DNA of 64,000 nt from Schistosoma haematobium (lineage: Eukaryota > Platyhelminthes > Trematoda > Strigeidida > Schistosomatidae), in contig NC_067196.1 in NCBI RefSeq assembly GCF_000699445.3, forward strand, positions 80,590,364-80,654,363. Direction: 5' to 3'. Under the pieces are notes generated by a model. That model saw only the letters and a program-made list of their open reading frames with translations. It was not told where the DNA came from and searched no databases. Positions 1-13,300 of the stretch are shown in pieces. The first letter of the stretch is position 1. Every line of letters begins with the position of its first letter. The translations under genes and the position numbers were made by a program.

Positions 1-1986
1 TCTGACAAACGTAATTATAAGCATTATAGTATGTAAACTATTTGGATCACTGAGAGCTATTTAGTTGGTCATCTTTTGTCATTTTTAACCATAATTCTTT
101 CCTACTTTCGTGAAAACTTTGTTTCACCTAATATTCGGTTAGGAATTTGTAATTTTTACTACAAAAAAGCAAGTTGATAAATTTTAGATAATCGTACAAA
201 TAATCAGCACATGTGCGCTTAACTCTTGACACTACGATTCTAAACCTTAAAAGGACATTAATCTGACTGAAGACACACATCAAGGTTTGTTCAAGAACAG
301 GAACCAAATATTTCTATGTGGTTACGATCAACGACTTTCCGTACGAATCGCTTTATCTGCCAACCAGAAGCTTACATCTTTCAGCAGTTAATGTAATTCA
401 GATCTACTGATCCATTTTCACATCTTTTATTTGTTTGACGTTCAGTGTTTAGTGCTGGTAATCTCGAAATTAAGCTTACAACTAAAGTGCTATTAAATAC
501 AGAACTACGTATTAGCAGATGTTCAATATACTATTCCTTTAATAGGCAAGTATCATTCGTCCCCAGAAGTGTTATTCATTAAGTTGTTATGTTGAATTTT
601 TCAATCAAGTGAGTTCTTTATCATTTATCTGAATTATCATTTCCATAGCATATAAACATTATCTACTTAATACCAGATGAGTCATTTATAATGAAACAAA
701 ATTGTTGTGGTTATAATTTTGTCTAATGAATCACTCAGTACAGGTTGTCAATAGTTAGTTTGTTGTTTAGTCATTTTTTAAAATTCCTAATTACCTATCA
801 TTAAAGTAAAGTAATTGGTTATCGATCTTCCAAATTCATAGGAAAAGACTGATACTATAAATTATCCTGCCCAGCCAATAAATCTATATAAAGCCATTCT
901 GATATAAACAGGCATTCAGTACCACTGACATTCGCAGGGCAAGTGAGAAACTTTAAATATATTACATAGATCTAGTAATCTACATTCATTGCAGATCAAA
1001 TTAGGAACGAGGAAGAATATGTAGTGGCATTGGACAATAACCACACAATCCCCAAAGCTGGACACGAGACTACTCGGAAAATAGATATTCAATATTTAAC
1101 GCGGAGAAATACCTAACGATGGAGAAGGTGGGAAGAAGGTATTGAATGAATTAGAGTTGATCGAACGGCATGGCTCAGCCATCCAGGCGTGGTCCATCTG
1201 AATGGTACCTTATATCTTCTATTCATATTAAATATATTGTCCTTTCTCTAGCCTAACCTTGTTCTACATCATGTTTTGGTAATTGATACGATACAGTGAG
1301 TTGGCGTAGTCGATGATGTGACTTCCACGTAAGATCTTATAGATTAGGCAGTTATATCATGACAAATCTACAATTTTAGGATTAGGTCTATTATTAGAGC
1401 AGTACTAATATCATAGTAGACCATAATTCTATAAATACATATACCATTATCTTTAAAGCATTATCAACTTAAGTAAAGAAACGGCGCCTATTAAGTAGAA
1501 GACCATTCGTCCAGATAAATAAACTATGGAAAAAAAATCTCTAATAAACGTTAAATAAAATCTTGATGTAACGTGTAGTATTAAGATCTTTATTTGATGA
1601 TTGCTGTGTTGGTTATACCAAAACATAAGACACTTTTAAAATCCTATAAATGTAGGAAAATTGTATTATAACTGTATCTAGTTGACACTGTTCTATATTA
1701 CATTAATGAAAGTAAACTAAATACCGTTTTAATTATGGTTCAGTGGTAAGAATAACAATCTATATTTAATTTACGACTTTACACAACCGATTTAAAGCTG
1801 AATTTTATTGTAAATATAAATAAGCCTATAAACTACATTCATTCATACCTTACATTATTGATTTATGGCATTATGCATTATCAGGATACAATTTTTTATT
1901 AGTTAATTATAACTAGCATGTTAAATTGTCAACTAAATTAATATTATTATCAGTCGATGGTTAAGACTATATTCAAAATGTTAATT
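1..1986. other. No gene seen; AT-rich intergenic or intronic DNA
   Basis: I see no convincing exon, RNA gene or recognisable transposon here. Around 990-1200 there is a more GC-balanced patch with short open frames on both strands. It looks like an old interspersed repeat rather than a gene, because no frame stays open beyond about 40 codons and no splice pair fits well. Confidence 0.4.
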
Positions 1987-2212
1987 ATATTTTAAGTTCT
2001 TGAGATGGTAGAGAAGATTCGTAGTTCAGGTGGATGATTTTGATGGAATTTTATTTTTATTGATTTGGATGGTTTGGTAGTGGAAATATCATCAGCACAA
2101 ATCTTCTACCTGAATTTTGTGCTGGTAATGTCGTGCAGAATAACGATGAAAACTTCACGACCAAACCATCCAGGTCACAGAACAAAACTCCATCAAAATA
2201 TTTTAAGTTCTT
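1987..2212 (+). repeat. Fold-back short interspersed element with 15-bp target-site duplication
   Basis: A 196-bp element (2002-2197) is flanked by an exact 15-bp direct repeat, atattttaagttctt, at 1987-2001 and 2198-2212. Its two halves are imperfect inverted complements: gatttggatggtttggt near 2064-2080 mirrors the accaaaccatccag block near 2160-2172. It starts with gagatggtagagaaga and ends with aaaactccatcaaa. Relatives lie at about 17811-17999, 18677-18811 and 35936-36001. A target duplication this long favours target-primed retrotransposition over a classical DNA-transposon MITE, although the fold-back structure is MITE-like. The family is unnamed by me. Confidence 0.65.
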
Positions 2213-2672
2213 CCCATAGTGGGTATTCATATTAACCGTTTATTTAAGATATCTGGACTTTAATCTTTAGTCAAACAATTATTTTTTAGAAACTATTGTA
2301 TTTATCTGTTCTGTTATCTGATTAAATTAATGCTTTTCAAATAGTGATTAGCAGATAAATTAGGATGTTATTGTTAGTTATGTCCATAACTAACTAATCA
2401 AATCGTTGCTTAAACGTCCACCACGTCAATCTGGTCTGATTTATCTATAGATTATCGCTGTTGCATGTGAACTACCAATTGAAGGACATTATTATCCTAT
2501 TATAACAGTGTGACTCATAATTTTCTTTTCATTTCGATAAGACACGCAATACTGGTCTGTATGTTGATGCGATCCACTTAATGGATATAATTCACTTAAT
2601 CATTGTACTAATCAAATTATTTTTACGTTTGGAAACAGATCAAGTTAAAAGCCAAGTTGCCTTTGTTCTTAC

Positions 2673-2732
2673 TACAGCTTTCAGATAGACTCTGTGGTCG
2701 GCAGCATCGCGTTCATGGTTCCAGTAGCATAT
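2673..2732 (-). CDS. Possible sixth exon of the minus-strand gene (weak)
   Basis: On the minus strand a 60-base block is bounded by an acceptor-like gtcctacag and a donor-like gtaagaac. It is open in phase 0, the phase in which the previous exon (4305-4205) ends, and encodes 20 residues beginning ICYWNHERDAADH. Against it, the stretch resembles an interspersed repeat, and a short open phase-0 block can arise by chance. I rate it as a candidate only. Confidence 0.25.
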
Positions 2733-3394
2733 CTGTAGGACAAATTAAATCCAATAGTTATTCTGTTGGAATTCTTATTCATAATATTTCCAAGTTGATT
2801 AACGAAATAATGTGTATATAATTGCTATAACTTGTGGTTTGTACCCATGGTTCTTTGTTTTCCAACCCGTCGCCAATTGTTATAACGCTCGGTTTTACTT
2901 CGTCTAATGTTATAACGGTTGGGTTTCCACTTTTACACGTATGAGACGTTAATTTACCTTAGACTAATATCTGCACTAGATTCCCCTTCTTGTATCTATT
3001 CTACAGGACTCAACACAACTCAGATCAAGAACACGTGATTAGCCTGACCACAACGTAAATATATTTCCACACCAAAACCCGACACAATCACAACAATAAT
3101 TAACAACCAGTAATAAGTGAGTCATAATAATAAGGATGGGGGAATATATAACTCATCTGACACCTGTCCGACTATCTACATGTCTGACTAAGCAGACAGC
3201 CAATCATTATCATTCTCGCCCAAACATCAATAATGATTATCATTAAATAGTTCATTTCAATATCAAATACTTGACTGTAAGGTTTCTTTAACCTATTACA
3301 TGGAATTCATTTATCAAAGATCTTATTCAGGCACTAGATATTTCAAACATTATATAACATCTGTAACACTTAACAAAACAATTGAATGCAAAGA

Positions 3395-3580
3395 TGGATG
3401 GTAGCTAGCAGTGGAATCCAGGACGCTTGTTTCGTCCTATTTGGGACTTGTCAGATGGATGTGCCTGCATCTCAGAGTTGATGTTCACTCTGGGACTCGA
3501 CCCCATTACCTTTCGCTTCAAACTCCATCGCGTTATCCACTTAGCTACTGAGTGACTATCAGGACTTCGACTGCTAGCCA
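3395..3580 (-). repeat. tRNA-derived SINE, Sm-alpha type
   Basis: Read on the minus strand, the element opens with a tRNA-like head. An A-box-like tagctaagtggataacg (about 3532-3548) and a B-box-like gggtcgagtccca (about 3490-3502) are placed as in a type-2 RNA polymerase III promoter. A hammerhead-ribozyme-like segment (3414-3461) and a short tail follow. This order, tRNA head then hammerhead, is that of schistosome Sm-alpha elements (established family knowledge). It lies downstream of the last well-supported exon of the minus-strand gene. Confidence 0.75.
3414..3461 (-). ncRNA. Hammerhead ribozyme relic in the SINE
   Basis: The minus strand shows stem I 5' strand atccat, core ctgacaa, stem II gtcc-caaat-aggac, core gaaa, a short stem III, the cleavage triplet gtc and stem I 3' strand ctggat. 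The layout is that of a type I hammerhead. The core should read CTGANGA; here the second G is A, and the innermost stem I pair is mismatched (T against C). It is therefore probably inactive. Confidence 0.7.
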
Positions 3581-4204
3581 CTATTCATCTTTGCTGATAA
3601 GGCTTGTAAATTAAGGCAATATCGAAGCAATCCGCACAGTATGTACATCTGCCAATAAGTGACTGATCAACTGCAGTCCTAAACACCAATGGGAAGATTC
3701 AAGTAAAACAATACTAAGTGAACAAATTAATACAGTTTATTTTAGCAATGATTATGTATGTTGAGTGTATCCTACTCAGTAAAGTAAATTTAAAACTACA
3801 GTACGCCTCAATTAATGATAACAAATTAGTATCCAAACCTTCAAACTACATACATTGTAATGTGAACACTTGTGATACTACCTGGTTAACATGTTCGGAG
3901 TTGATATGATACAGCTAGGGCCTGAAATTCAATAACCGAGGCTTTCATATTTTACTCACTGAGTTATGGTCTTTGTTTCTATATATCTAGTGTTTATGCT
4001 GTTGTAATTTTATCGTACCCTCAGTAAAGTGACTGGTAGATAAACACCCAACAGCTTCTTCACTCATAAATAAACGGAAACCTTTATTTCTTACGGAATA
4101 ATAGTTTAAAGGGACAATGCAAGTGGATTAAATTTGTTGATTATGACGACATAATTTACACCACTGTAATTAATAAATATATTGAATGAAATGTACTGAT
4201 TTAC

Positions 4205-4305
4205 CAAAACTTGTGCACCATTTGTTATCATATTTAAACGTTTATATGCCTGTTTCACATCTTCTTTCGACTGTTCAACAGGTACATTTTCCGGTAGAAT
4301 AGTGG
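4205..4305 (-). CDS. Exon 5 of the unknown gene
   Basis: The exon is 101 bases. Its first two bases (CC) complete GCC with the last base of exon 4, and 33 full codons follow, starting [15 protein letters not shown] and ending NGAQVL. The acceptor is ccatttttag and the donor gtaaat. It leaves in phase 0. No stop follows before the donor, so the gene must continue. Confidence 0.7.
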
Positions 4306-7300
4306 CTAAAAATGGAATAAAACGTGTTTAGAAGGCTTGTACGCACATTAGCATAAATCTACACGAAATGTTTAAAATAATAGAAACCAAAATATGACGA
4401 ATCAATGCTTTTTATGGGTCATTTGATTTTCGCTTCAACTAAGACTGAATGTCTTTGATTCTGTGCTAGGACAGTTGACATAATTCCCCATTTTTATAGT
4501 TTGCGTTGTGGACTGATTTTATCATGAGAAATACTGAAAACCATCAGCCACTGGATAGCCATTCTTCTTAATATGACACTAAGGACGTACCAGAGATCAA
4601 ACACATGCTTTTACTAAAAAAACATAACAGTATTCAAAATTGCAGTGAATTTTATTATAAAATAAATACAATTGATAGATTTCCCAACCTCAACATGTTA
4701 TTAGTTAATTCGTTCTATTCAACGACTCCGAATATTTACTTCTTAATAAACATAACGAAATGTAAAACTAAGTTCTTAGTCATCGTTTCTAAAACGGGGA
4801 AACAGTAAATTTGGTTCCAGTGCAAAGTCCCAAGTCTCTAATCGAAAACTACAGAGTTAAATATTCTACACATTGTTACTCGATATCTTAAATACTTTCA
4901 CTGTCCACTCTTTACCAACCAAAGTCTAGAATTTAAGTGGACTAGATAAGGACATTTTTGTTTTTTCAATTCTTTAAACCAGGTTGTAGAAAAAATGTAA
5001 CTGAAAACAAAATCCATGCCATTGGGTCTCGTTATGAATTTGAATTAAGCAAAAACAACAACTGATGCAGAATAACGTGAATTCATTATATTTTATGATT
5101 TCACAAAATATTTCAGTCACATGGCAATCTATAACGTTGGGTATTTTGTCGGAATCGGGTCGACAAATCATTTCAAATTAATGACAATATTTTTTTCTGA
5201 GGATTAAACAGTCGTTAAATTTCGATTGCATAACCCTTATATACTCAGGTCTCTTACACCACTTGGAGGAGCATAGGTCGCTCGTCAGGGTTCTCCATCG
5301 AACTCTGTCCTTAGTTCTCCTCTCCTCCTCTCACTTTTTTAATGTCTGACTCCAATTCTTGACGCAATGTGTTCCCTGGTCTTCGTATTTTCCTTGTCCC
5401 TCTCAGAATTTCAAGTTGTAGATTACCTCCTGATGCAGTTTCATTTCCTCAGTGTATCCTATCGACTTCCAACGTCTACTCCTAGTTTCCTCTTCAGATG
5501 AGAGCCGTTTTTTTCTCCCCCCTCCCACTAGACTGTTGCTGATGATATCCGGCCAACGGACATTGTGTATCTTACATAGACAATCGGAAAAATTGAATTG
5601 CTTGTACTTTTTATGATGGTTGTGGTAGTTCTCCAAGTTTCATCTCCATAATGTAGAACTGTCTCGACGTTCGTATTGAACATTCTGATTTTGATGTTGG
5701 CTGACAGAAAGCTGTTTTGAGTTTCTTATGTTTTTCAATTGTAAGAATATTCCCATTGTGATATCAATCCATGTCTCTACATCTGTATCCGGATTTCATT
5801 CTTTATCGATTATGCTCCTATGGTACGTGTAGGTTTCCACCCCTTCCATAGCTACCCCATCAAGTGTTGTTTGGTGTCCTCTGTTTTGTATTTCAGTATC
5901 TTGCTTTTTTCCCATGTACATGTTGAGGTCTACTGCTTCAGAAGCTGCCACAACATTGAATATCTTCATCTACAATTATTGCTGTGTATGGGATAGAAGA
6001 GCCAGGTCATCTGCAAAGTTCAAACCCTCTAGCCACATAAAAGCTGTTCATTACATTCCGTGCTTCTCCTCAGACATGGAAGTCTCCATAATCGATTCGA
6101 CAACCAGGAAAAGAGGAAGGTTCAGAGCAAGCAACCTTGTCTGACACCGGTTTACAATTGGAGTTCATCTTTCAGCAGTCCTACATGCACCATTTTGCAC
6201 TGTAGTTCATCATATAAATTCCTGATGATGTTCACGATTTTCTCAGCTACTCTCACCACAGTGTCGAGGAAGTTCCCATAATTTATCTCCTATCCACACT
6301 GTCATATACTTTTCATAATCAAGGAAGCTAATATATAGTGAGAAGTTCCACTCAATTGATTATTCAACGATGGTTCGTAGTGTCGCTATTTGGTGTGTGC
6401 ATCACCGATCCTTACGAAATCCAAGCTGTTGATCTCGAAGTCGGTCGTCTACTGAATCTTTCATCAGGTTCAGCAATACTCTGTTGAACACCTTTCCTAT
6501 TATTGACAATAGTGTGGCGCCTCTGTAGTTCTCATATTTGCTCAGATCTCCTTTGTTTGGTATTTTAATGAGATATCCTTCTTTCCAGTCTGTCAGTGAC
6601 ACTTGTTCTTCCTTCCAAATCTTCCTAAATAGACAAGGGAACATGTTTGTTGTTACTTGTATATCTGAGTTTAGTGCTTCAACTGGTACGTTGTCAGTTT
6701 CGACTGCTTTCCCACTCTTGATTTGTGTGATGACTACAGTCTATGTCTTCTATCATTGCTGAAGTGACATCTATAGGAAGGTATGTGTGATACTTCGATG
6801 TTCGGCTGATTCAATGAAACTGGTCTATTCAAGATTTCCTCGATATGTTCTCCCCATCTGTTCCTCTGTTCTTGAATATGATTGATTGTCTTGCCTTTTA
6901 TATCGTTGACTGTTCGTTCTGGTGTACTATATTTCCCTTCCATTTTCTTCCTTGTGTCATATGGTTGTCTCATGTTACCCTCTCCTCTGGCGTTGATAGC
7001 CCTTAAGCATATTTCTACTTATCGGCCCTAAGGATCTTCTTCACTCTCATGTCCACTTAGTGTATTCGTCCTGTGCCTTGACTTTCTCTTTTCTTGTTCG
7101 GCCGTTGTTAATTGCTGTCTTCTTGTGTTTTTCTTTCTCGAGTACTGTTTATGGTTTCTATAAAAATCCACTGCTTATTATGACGGTTATTGTGGCCCAG
7201 AACCTCCTGACACGTTGATGTCAATGATTCTCCATAGTGATATCCTCTTCTTTTAGTAGATTTTGTAGGGCTCGAAGCCTGTTGTTGAGAGCTATCTTGA

Positions 7301-10300
7301 ATTATATTTGTTTGTCAGTATCTCGAAGGAAAGCTGTATGAAACATTTGTAATCCTGTTTCTCCAGTTGTCTGTTGCTTCTCTACCCTCCCTTTCATCAT
7401 AGCCACAACCAGGTGGTGATCTGAAGCTACGTAAGCTCGTTTATTGGGTCCCATATCTTCCATTAAAATTCTGATTTTTTTATGATGCTGGAGATGAAAT
7501 TATGAAGAGACGCTTCAAGTGGATAGGAAATACATCCAGAAATCATCTAACTGCATCAAAAGGCAAGAGCTTACTTGAAATGCAGAAATGATAAGGAAAA
7601 CAATTACACCAAGGAACGAATAGCGTCGGTAATTGGAGGCAGACATAAAAAAAATGAATAGAACTTGAAAATAACTGTAGAGGAGAATGGAGAACAGAGT
7701 TCAATGAAGAACCCTGACGAGCGACCTACGCTCCTCCACGTGGTGTAATAGGCGTGTTTAAGTAAGTAAATATGATCGATTTGGTTATGTATTATGACTT
7801 TTAATTATAATAATTCAGCTAACCAAGAGTGATATTTACTGTTATTCTTCCTTTACCAATAAATATAAATCATGACAGAGTGATAGATGAAATATAATTT
7901 AAGCACGCTGATGATGCTATTTAGAAAGAACATTGAAGATCCATGAACAAACCCGTTTATTTCTGACGCACAATATCACCAGAGAATAAACATTTTGTTA
8001 AAAGAAATAGATATATGTACATCAGGATTTCCTCTATTATCAAGCTCCCTCTCTTCACAATTTGTATTATTTCAAAAATTATCCAGTCATAGAAATAATA
8101 CAAGTGACACTGAAATTAAATTCTTTTTTATCACCACGTTTCTAAACTTCAAATCTTAAGTTCTACTAGATTCTCATAGTTTTAAGAGATGTAATGCTTT
8201 TTCACTGTTACAATCGGCATAATTCTTTTTCTTGAGCTGTTTACAGTTAACAATCATCTCATGAAATAAAATAATATTTAGTTTCCTTATGAATTTTCAC
8301 TTTTCACAAATCACTTACCAAAAATTCGTGAAGTTAATTGATCTAAACGAGCATTCTGTTCGGTAATTGAACATCTGAATAATATGAAATAAAACACAGA
8401 AATGAATTTATTTTGTGATTTGCACACATTCATACACACAGAAGCCCTGTCTAAACTGTCTGATAAGCAGTATTGAGAAATTGAGGAAACTGGTAAACCT
8501 CAGAGTATACTTTAGTTACTATACAAATAATTTGATGTATTAAAATTAAGTGAATATGTAGTGAATATAAACGAATCACAGCGTTTAACAGAGAGTGATG
8601 TTTATTTTGAAGAAAATTAGAAAATCACTGAAACCTATGTTTTTTATAAAGTAGTTAATCAAACAATGCTGTCTACTCTCTTCCTTCCTCTTTCTTCTGG
8701 TGGTCGACTGGATTATGAAGACCTCTACATCTGAGGGAAAACACAATAAAATGGACAGCTCAAAATCAATTAGACGATTTGGACTTCGCAGATCACCTAG
8801 CCCTCCTATCGCATACACATGAACAAATGCAGATAAGGACAGCCAGTGTAACAACAGTCTCTGCATCAGTAGGTCTCAACATACACGGAGTTGAAACTGC
8901 GAGAACTACAACAACCACCATCAAGAAGGTGTAAGTATTTATAAATAGCTGTCTACGCAAGATACTTAACATCCATTGGCCGGATACCATCTAGTAACAG
9001 CCTTCTGTGGGAGAGAACAAACCAGCTTCCAGCTGAAGAAGAAATTAGGAAAAGACGATGGAAATGGATAGGACATACATTACGCAAATCATTGAACTGC
9101 ACCTCGAGGTAAGCCCCAACTTGGAATCCTGAAGGGAAGCGCAAAAGAGGAAGGCCAAAGAACACATTACGTCGGGAAAGAGAATCAGACTTGAAAAAGA
9201 TGAACAACAACCGGGAAGAGCTGGAAAGGATTTCCCAGGACAAGGTTGGATGGAGAATGCTGGTGATCGGCCTATGCTCCTTCACGAGGAGTAACAGGCG
9301 TAAGTAAGTAAGTAATCAGTTGTTCAGGTATTATCAAAATACAATCTTCTCAACATATTTAATTACATCAGTAAACATGGAATTGATGAAAAACGACGGT
9401 AAATAATAATGTTCATTATATGTCAAGGTCCCGAGAGATTCAATGAAACAAATTTTCATCTACAATATATATTGTATATTTAATACATAAAACAGGATAG
9501 TTAATTTCCTTGGTTTTATATAATCCACAATAGTATAATCTCCTTTAAAAGTAAACTTTTTAATAGCTTCAACGACGGTCTGTCCAATACAGACACTCAT
9601 CAAATTCCTATTAACAAAAAGATGATTTATCAAATCGTAGGAATCAATTGTTTGCACATATATTCCCGAAGACGTCGGTGTGTACCAAAGAAAAAATGGT
9701 TTACAATGACTCATTCAACTGATGGTAAATGTTTACAAAACAACCACGTTGAATTTTTGTAAAAATAGACTATGTGTTATTCTTTTTGTTCTCTAAAAAG
9801 AGCAAAACATAATCCATTTTGTTAATGATATATTTCTCTCCTAATATATTTGTTAAACAATGATCAATTATATAATGTTTCTCTGTTGCTTATAAACAGG
9901 ATGATAGGCGTAGTGAGAAAAAAATAATTTTTTTAAAAAGAATTTAGCTAAAACAAAGTGTAATTATGGATATAAAAAATGTTTAGAAGAAAAATGCCTC
10001 ATTCACTGTTTGATGGGCAAAAGCGAGTCAAACATATGCCTGGTTGGCGAGACTATTTACTATGGACGACCTTTGAAGGAATCTTAAATAACCTTGAGAA
10101 ATTTCAGCCAATAAGGAGACAGATGGTGTACAATAACAATATATGATACAAAATGAAAAGCTTGTAGTGGATACATTTGTTTAATATGGTTTAAAAATCT
10201 TCTAAGATTAGAAAGAGGCTCTACCGTTACACATGTTACAGGAACTCATCCATGTGACTCCATAATAGTCGACCTCTGGAGCCATGATAAGGTAGCAAAA

Positions 10301-13300
10301 ATTATTTTAACCTCGACCACATTGCTTCTATGATACTTGTGTGTACTCCGATTGTGTGGTCTACAAAATGCCGCTTGTGGACGACGACACGTGGCTTATA
10401 ATCAAGTCTATGTAAGCATCGATTCATTCTCTAGTCATCCGTGTATATTTTAGTTCCCGGCTGCACATACTCTCGTATAATTGGTAGTATGGTTGTAGCT
10501 TGTCGGTTTCTATAGCGTTGGAAGTGTCTTTTTTTGAGACTATATATCGTATATACCAAGGCCTACTTATGTTTATTTATGGAAGTGCTAATTACACAGA
10601 AAAAAAAGATGAGTGATAAAGTGTTCAGTGGAAATAAAATGAATTAATGATATTCTATTATTCTTCTTGCTCTATTCAAAGGTATCAGAATCGACACCAT
10701 GACCGCTCAATGCAACAATATATTTATCTAAACTTAGATCCAACTACTTTCAAGATAAATATCACTGAAGTAAATTATTTTTACACTATCATATACTATA
10801 TTACATAAAATTATTTAAGAGAACTGTGTCCAAATAATCAAACCTCCAGGTCACATGGGAAAAATGAGACAAGTGTTCAGTGCTTTCTGATTTTGAATAT
10901 ACCTATAGATAGATACCTATGATAAAAATTACTCTCATTTTATAAAAAAAAGGTCTCTACGAAAAAATATGTTGGAAATACATGTGTTCGTTAACATATC
11001 AAGTATTAAAGTAAATAATGAATGTCTTATTTATTGTTGTTTACCTATTAGCCACTTCGTCACGTTGTAGACTTAGTACCTGCTGTTTTGTTATTTATAT
11101 GAGACAGTTATATTGTGTCTGCTAAAATAAAAATCAAATGAGTCATTTTATAACAAGAAATCCTAATTCATCGAAAAAGCTGAAGAGATGAATAGCGAAA
11201 ATATTAGACCAGAAAAAAACAACAACTGAATAATCAATTAGAATGCAGTTTAAACTGTGACTCAGACAACAAAATGAAATAGGGTCAATGTTTGTTTACA
11301 AATATATTCGAATGTTAAATATCCCAAACTGTAATGTACGTAAAAATAACGATTTTGTTTTTACCGGTTGTTTAGGCAAGAAAAATAATTGAATCATACA
11401 TAATTCTGCACTATCAACTTTGAGATGGTTATTCAAATATTATTTAAATATTAATTTATTATTGAGCAATGACTACTAACCATGTGACCACTAGAGACTA
11501 GCTTCATGAGGGAATTCTCGGAGTTCTAGTGAGAAGCCGTGACCAGTGGAGTCCAATCCATGTCGAGTAGAGACAGGTATCTACCTCAGTACAATGGAGG
11601 ATGGTCGTGCAATTTTGCGGACAGTTTGAGGTTAGACCTTAACACTTCTGGATGCCAACCAGCTCAGTGGTCTGAAGTTTAAACGTTCGTGCACGAGACC
11701 GAAGGCCCTACGTTTGAATTCCACGTGTAAGATCGTGGATGCGTACTGCTGTGGTGTCCCATACTAGGATGAAACGGTCATCCATTGCTTCCAGGTTCTC
11801 AATGGTGGTCTAACATTGATTGGTTCATGAACTCAATTACATTATTAAACTATACTTATCTATGAATTTCGACATAAATTTTATCATATTTAAGACCTAC
11901 TTATTTATTAAAATTAAGTTTAATTTTTACTTGTGAACTTTAAGTTTAAGTAACTGATGCCTGTTAAGGTAAACTTTCTTCTAAAATATTTCCATGTCGT
12001 AACTTGTTTTCAAAGCTTATCTTATTTATAAGCAACGAGATTATTACACTTAACTACTGAAATATGTATACGTCATTACAAATTGTGAATAGGCCTTTTT
12101 AAAAAAAGGTTTGCCTTTGTAAGTATATTCATGAAATAAACAATAAACAATATCATGAAACTGAGACTCACATTTCTTGACATTCAAAATCAGTTACTTT
12201 TTCGGAATACTCCTCAAACGAAATATTGTCCATCTGTAACATAAATGTTAAAGTATCACAATTTATTGAGTTAATAAGAAAAAAGCTAGGCAAACATCTG
12301 CTGTATGCTTTTTCTACTGTCCACACGTCACTTTAAATGAAACAACGTAAGTGAATTATAAGAACGGTTTATGAAAATTAGATAGTTACACTGACTAATC
12401 AGTGATTTAGCAACCGACTTCATGTTTGTTCAATCCTTAGTGTTTCAGTAATATTGTCAATGAAGTTGCAATCTTTCCACTAGTTTAAGGTACTCAACAT
12501 GCAGGCACCATGTTTGAATGTTAGACGGAATTGAATTTAGTCGATGATAAACCATGGACCCTGATTATAACTGTCAGCCGGCATGAAACCAGTGTCCGAG
12601 GTTTCCTGCAGTCTAACTCTAGCCATTTAACTCAGATATACTGACTATACACTAAAGCAGAAAATCAGAAATAAAATCCTTTATTCATAATGTGAACACA
12701 CTTGATTAGACTTCAAGCAAAACATGTTCCAAAAATACAAAAGTATTAGCAGAATCATTAATATACAATTATCATAAATTTAGATTTATCAGTATTGATT
12801 ATCTCTATAAAAATCAAATCTAATCTAATTTTTCACATTAGTATCTTGACTTTCACCTTGACAGCAAGTCATTACATTTAATTTCTGTACTGATAGACGA
12901 AGATTTAAATGAATATGGAGGCATTGTGATTTCCCTATTGTTACAGATAGACATTTTTAAACAGCTTAATCAAGAACAGTGTATAGGCAAAGGTTTGTCT
13001 ACTACCTGGCTCCTTCAGATATTCAATACCCCATGTATTTTTATAGATTAAGTGAATCGAATTGTTAAGAGCAATAAACAATACGAAGCAAAAATTTAAA
13101 TGTTTACAAAAAAACATGCGATTCATAGAGAAAATCAGTTTTATTTTAAAAGTTAAATCGTTGACGTTTCCAAATTGAAATCATCAGTGGAATAATGAGA
13201 AATCAAAAAGTTTAAAATAATCACCACTTAAGGTAAATCGGAACAATATATATTCAGGTGATAATTATGATGTCCCTAGTAATATATAAATGTTTTTCAG

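Noticed and set aside
1086..1196. Possible terminal exon on the minus strand after attcag, about 35 codons with a stop
   Set aside because: Phase fits exon 5, but the composition and the surrounding 970-1200 block look like an interspersed repeat, and the plus strand is equally open there.
4974..5171. 65-codon minus-strand frame
   Set aside because: It lies in an intron whose flanking exons already match in phase, with no consensus splice pair around it.
5914..6762. Open frames on the plus strand
   Set aside because: Antisense shadows of the RTE reverse transcriptase relic on the minus strand.
8585..9285. Three overlapping minus-strand frames up to 110 codons
   Set aside because: Antisense to the plus-strand RTE 3' fragment, whose known motifs read on the other strand.
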